Assembly: GCA_046329055.1 (NCBI GenBank)
Contig: JAXLVK010000045.1
Location: 1 to 51,092 of the forward strand
Length of the DNA: 51,092 bases
Reading direction: 5' to 3'
From: JADKCL01 sp046329055
Lineage (GTDB): Bacteria > Bacteroidota > Bacteroidia > J057 > JADKCL01
Part shown: positions 48,336 to 51,092 of the stretch, piece by piece
Numbering within the stretch: the first letter of the stretch is position 1
How the letters are laid out: each line of letters begins with the position of its first letter
Notes under the pieces: generated by a model
What the model was told of the DNA's origin: nothing
Database searches by the model: none
Seen by the model: only the letters and a program-made list of their open reading frames with translations
Made by a program: the position numbers and the translations under genes

Positions 48336-48887
48336 GTGGCTGCGCTTGTGGGTGCCTTGGGCGTGAGCTCTGGCGGAATGGTCGCCAACCTGAAGGCAAG
48401 CAAGCCCGGCTGGGATGCCAAGATTCCGCAGTTCAGCGCGGTCGCCGTCAAGGCGCAGGCCCTCAAGGATCAGCTCCTTTACCTCGTGGACGAGGACACC
48501 GCCGCCTTCAACAAGGTGATGGACGCCTTCCGCCTGCCCAAGGACAGCGAAGCCGAAAAGGCTGCCCGCAGCGCCGCCATCCAATCCGCCAATGAATACG
48601 CCGCCCGCGTCCCGCTTCAGGTCATGGAGCGCGCATTGGAAGGCTATGCGATCGTGAGGGAGATGGCGCAGGACGGTAACCCCGCCTCCATCACAGACGC
48701 TGGCGTGGGCGCACTCTGCATCCACACCTGCATCCAAGGCGCTGGCCTCAATGTCCGCATCAACCTCAGCGGCCTCAAAGACGAAGCCGTGAAGACCGAA
48801 CTCGGTGGCAAAGTCGCCCGCATCGTGAACGAGAGTGCCATGAACCTGCGAGAAGTCATGGGCATTGTGGAGGGAAAAATGGGTTGA
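48336..48887 (+). CDS. ftcD: Formimidoyltetrahydrofolate cyclodeaminase domain of FtcD, separated by frame shifts
   Basis: These 183 residues (AALVGALGVSSGGMVANLK onward, with LVDEDTAAFNKVMDAFRLP) match the all-helical cyclodeaminase domain that follows the transferase domain in bifunctional FtcD. The intervening 48286-48335 contains SDSPAPGGG in shifted frames, which is the conserved start of this domain. Because three bases seem to be missing, the frame after the region is again that of the upstream part. GTG at 48336 is only the first start-like codon, not a real gene start. The pair should be treated as one gene with three frame breaks, probably a sequence error, possibly a young pseudogene. 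Confidence 0.85.
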   Translation: MAALVGALGVSSGGMVANLKASKPGWDAKIPQFSAVAVKAQALKDQLLYLVDEDTAAFNKVMDAFRLPKDSEAEKAARSAAIQSANEYAARVPLQVMERALEGYAIVREMAQDGNPASITDAGVGALCIHTCIQGAGLNVRINLSGLKDEAVKTELGGKVARIVNESAMNLREVMGIVEGKMG

Positions 48888-48906
48888 TCTTCGTATTTTG
48901 GCTACG

Positions 48907-49695
48907 ATGTTCAACTTTTTCAAACCAAAGCCCAAACTCCTCGTCACTCCCGAGGACAAACAATGGATCGAGGCCAATTTGAAATGGCTGGGATCCCAAT
49001 TTGGTCAAGAGGTCTTCCGTCGGTACCCTGTGACGATCCGTTCAGGGCCATTTTCGAGGTACCACAATGCCCTGCGTGAGTCGATGCGGTATTTCCTCGA
49101 CGAGGTCGCGATCCACATGGAGCTGGATCCTGATGATTTGGATCTGCATGTCTATCGCCATGGCAGCGACGAGCGCATCGATGGGCCAGTGATGATTGTC
49201 ACAGAGGGCAGCCAAAGCCTGGGCGAATACCATCACCGCAACAACCTCACCGGCAAGTTTGACATCCACCTCAACGAGACGATTTCCAAGGATTTGCAGG
49301 TGATGCTGACGACAATCGCGCATGAGTTGAGCCACGTGAGATTGATCGGGGAATATCGGCACGATGCCACCGACGAGTTCCACGAGTACGTAACCGACCT
49401 GACCACGATCTACTTCGGATTCGGAATCACCATGGCCAATACCTGCAATTCGCGCGATTCCTGGACGGATCTGCATGGGAGCGGCTGGTCAATCGGCAAG
49501 CGGGGTTATCTGCCTTTGGAGGTGGTGGTGCATACGCTGGCCTTGCAGGCACTGCAGCGGGGAGACCGGGAGCCCAAGTGGGCGGAGGCGCTGGGGAAGG
49601 TGCCCCGGCGGATGTTTCAGCAGAGCTTGCTGTGGTTGTGGGAGAATGAGGGAGAGGTGCCGCAGGGAGGAAGGGCGCCGAGCGATGGCGGTTGA
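48907..49695 (+). CDS. HExxH-containing protein, putative metallopeptidase-like
   Basis: A 262-residue protein from ATG 48907 (MFNFFKPKPKLL). It contains HELSH (139-143) in a helix (MLTTIAHELSHVRLIGE), the zinc-binding motif of gluzincin-type metallopeptidases. EFHEYVTDLTTIYFG about 20 residues later supplies candidate third ligands. A cysteine (NTCNSRDSW) follows. The N terminus has no signal, so it is probably cytoplasmic. Upstream, TATTTTG lies 8 bp before the ATG. The pattern supports metal binding; peptidase activity is inference. Confidence 0.7.
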   Translation: MFNFFKPKPKLLVTPEDKQWIEANLKWLGSQFGQEVFRRYPVTIRSGPFSRYHNALRESMRYFLDEVAIHMELDPDDLDLHVYRHGSDERIDGPVMIVTEGSQSLGEYHHRNNLTGKFDIHLNETISKDLQVMLTTIAHELSHVRLIGEYRHDATDEFHEYVTDLTTIYFGFGITMANTCNSRDSWTDLHGSGWSIGKRGYLPLEVVVHTLALQALQRGDREPKWAEALGKVPRRMFQQSLLWLWENEGEVPQGGRAPSDGG

Positions 49696-49753
49696 CTTGG
49701 AAAGGGAGTTTTGGTTTCCATTTCCGGCCCTCCACGAAGCTGTATCCGCCAAA

Positions 49754-49785
49754 AAAGAAGCCGGACAATCGTGCCCGGCTTCTTT
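49754..49785. terminator. Bidirectional intrinsic terminator between convergent genes
   Basis: AAAGAAGCCGG (49754-49764) pairs with CCGGCTTCTTT (49775-49785) around a 10-nt loop. The stem ends in A/T runs on both sides, giving T-tracts on both strands, so it can end both the HExxH gene and the WG-repeat gene. Confidence 0.85.
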
Positions 49786-49805
49786 CTGAAAGGCTCGTCA
49801 AGTGC

Positions 49806-50840
49806 TCAATGCCACTTCACTTCCTTCGTTTTGAAGTTGAAATTGCCGCGCTTGTCGCCGTTGCCGACCATGATGCCGCCTTGTTCTTCGCCGCCAACGT
49901 AGTCGTACTCGAAGGGCACCAATACTTGCCCTTTGAGGTCGATGACACCCCACTTGTCGCCCTTGCGGAGGATGATGTAGTCGCCCGTGCAGATGAATCG
50001 CTTCCCGACATTGATGAATCCTGTCTCGCTGCCCTTGTCCTCGTAGGAAGTGGTTTCCCACTTGAACTCGTCGTATTCGAATGGCGAAACGGTCGCATTG
50101 TTCACGTCGATGAGGCCGTACTTCTTGCCCTTCCTGGCGATGGCGAGGCCCTTTTCATAGCTCGTTGCTGACTCGTAGGTGCAGGGAATGACGAGCTTGC
50201 CGGTACGGTCCACGAAGCCGCATTTGTAGCGCTGCTCCACCATCATCAAGCCCTCTTCGGAGTAGCCGTAGGCCTTGTCGTAGATGAAGGGTACGACCTC
50301 CTCGGCCTTGGTATTCAAGACGCCGCATTTCAAGCCCTTTTTCATGACGAACAGGCCGCCGAATACGCCATTGGAGCCTGAATACTCCATGGGAATCACC
50401 AACTTTCCTGTGCTGTCGAGGTAGCCCTGCTTGTCCATCGAACCGATGCGGAAGTAGCCGTCCTCGTACATGTCCACGAACTCTTCGTGCTCGATTTTGA
50501 TGGCCTCTTCCCCTTTCAGGTTCAAGATGCCATGGAGTTCCTTGCCGTTCACCATCTTGCTCACGGGCGCATATCCCATGAAGAAGTCGCGCGCAAAATG
50601 GAATTTGGCGCCATTGAAGGCCTTTTCGCCGCCGTAGGTCTCGAAGTGCATGTCGCCCTTATGTCCAACGACGTGAAGGTCGCCATTGCCATAGACTTTG
50701 GGGGCCGTCGCGGTGGAGTCCGCTCCCTTGTCGGTGGAGGATGCACCGCCTCCGCATCCCATGAGGAGCAGAAGCGGTAGGATGATGGCCGCAGAGCGAA
50801 TGATGCCTGCGGCGAAAGGTTGTTGGCTTCTAATTTTCAT
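49806..50840 (-). CDS. WG-repeat lipoprotein
   Basis: A 344-residue protein with a signal peptide and lipobox (LLLMGCGGG). Repeated WG/KWG-like units occupy the mature part: YLDSTGKLVIPMEY, VLNTKAEEVVPFIYDKAYGYSEEG, FVDRTGKLVIPCTYESATSYEKG, LIDVNNATVSPFEYDEF and GVIDLKGQVLVPFEYDYVGG. Each has the LIdxxGkxvIPxxYd form of the WG (PF14903) repeat, common in Bacteroidota surface or periplasmic proteins that may bind ligands or other proteins. It is convergent with the HExxH gene, with a bidirectional terminator between. Confidence 0.9.
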   Translation of the reverse strand: MKIRSQQPFAAGIIRSAAIILPLLLLMGCGGGASSTDKGADSTATAPKVYGNGDLHVVGHKGDMHFETYGGEKAFNGAKFHFARDFFMGYAPVSKMVNGKELHGILNLKGEEAIKIEHEEFVDMYEDGYFRIGSMDKQGYLDSTGKLVIPMEYSGSNGVFGGLFVMKKGLKCGVLNTKAEEVVPFIYDKAYGYSEEGLMMVEQRYKCGFVDRTGKLVIPCTYESATSYEKGLAIARKGKKYGLIDVNNATVSPFEYDEFKWETTSYEDKGSETGFINVGKRFICTGDYIILRKGDKWGVIDLKGQVLVPFEYDYVGGEEQGGIMVGNGDKRGNFNFKTKEVKWH

Positions 50841-50862
50841 GCTTTGATCTATCCCAATTCAA

Positions 50863-51092
50863 TCAGTGGGGCCGCGAATTTAGGATGATTTGCGAATTCC
50901 TTCGAATGTAGATCTGTTGGATGATGGGGATCTTCTTTGAAATGCGGGCCTTGGCGGCAGGACCCAACAAGGATCGAGGAATTGGGGAAAATTGCCCTCG
51001 GACTTGATTTTCGAACCGATAAGGCTTTGGATGTCAAGCAACCGCGCCGAAGAATTGAAGTTGATGTTGTCAATGTCGATGGTTACGTTTGT
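50863..51092 (-). CDS. Partial coding region at the right edge, probably frame-shifted
   Basis: The minus strand at the window edge reads VTIDIDNINFNSSARLL in one frame from the edge, then after about 30 codons the plausible frame changes to SLLGPAAKARISKKIPII, ending at TGA 50865-50863. Adding one G in the GGG run near 50994 (GAGGGCAA) joins the two. The product is unknown, and the 5' part lies outside the window. The first part has a beta-strand pattern. Treat as a low-confidence fragment; its start and full length cannot be seen. Confidence 0.35.

Overview
The window looks like chromosomal DNA of a fairly GC-rich member of the Bacteroidota. The evidence is: two proteins with C-terminal type IX secretion sorting domains (38939-39574 and 45969-46982), about a dozen lipoproteins with LxxC-type lipoboxes, a PorT-like outer-membrane barrel, Bacteroidota-biased families (DUF4139, DUF4846, exonuclease/GIY-YIG fusion, WG repeats), and promoter elements of the Bacteroidota TTTG-N20-TAnnTTTG type. 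No rRNA, tRNA, CRISPR array, prophage or insertion sequence is visible. I cannot resolve the class from the sequence alone.

Layout. 1-6.4 kb: membrane patatin-like lipase, nucleoside-hydrolase-like protein, a dolichyl-phosphate-mannose-synthase-like glycosyltransferase, a large lipoprotein and a small TIR-like protein. 6.4-7.8 kb: an 11-bp tandem repeat and a COG3541-type nucleotidyltransferase broken by about six frame shifts. 8-11.3 kb: tandem DUF4139 proteins, ending at a 42-bp perfect palindrome. 11.4-16.4 kb: a minus-strand cluster with a di-haem MauG/MbnH-like cytochrome c peroxidase, three MbnP-like lipoproteins, a small cysteine-rich protein, another lipoprotein and a small membrane protein. 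16.5-24.5 kb: two plus-strand lipoproteins, an ECF sigma factor with a membrane partner, DUF4846, two convergent M23 peptidases, a short autonomous transcription unit (promoter, 24-codon ORF, terminator), and an exonuclease/GIY-YIG fusion. 25-38.6 kb: barrel protein, MoxR-type ATPase and its likely VWA partner about 5 kb apart, HEAT, DUF3291-like, ATP-grasp, AlkD-like, GNAT and DinD genes, then a compact minus-strand run (SRPBCC, Crp/Fnr, UDG-like, DUF1801, DUF1697, secreted protein). 38.7-51.1 kb: HigA-like fragment, T9SS proteins, methyltransferase, SDR/acyl-CoA-synthetase pair, a lower-GC orphan gene, FtcD split by three frame shifts, a HExxH protein and a WG-repeat lipoprotein.

How genes may work together. 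The clearest candidate system is the MbnH/MbnP-like cluster: one periplasmic di-haem enzyme encoded with three divergent potential substrates that all keep a W-S-W motif. In the one characterised pair, the MbnH enzyme oxidises a tryptophan of MbnP to kynurenine for copper binding. A hairpin with a U-rich tail between the second and third MbnP genes could set their ratio. The second point of interest is dinD: it has an almost ideal Bacteroidota promoter with a 15-bp palindrome over its -33 element and two 62-bp direct repeats upstream, each carrying GGGAACATGTTCCC.

Caution on sequence quality: at least three genes (nucleotidyltransferase, FtcD, the gene at the right edge) are broken mainly by apparent single-base losses, mostly in G or C runs. 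This suggests consensus errors rather than real decay, so other short or truncated calls here should be treated carefully.
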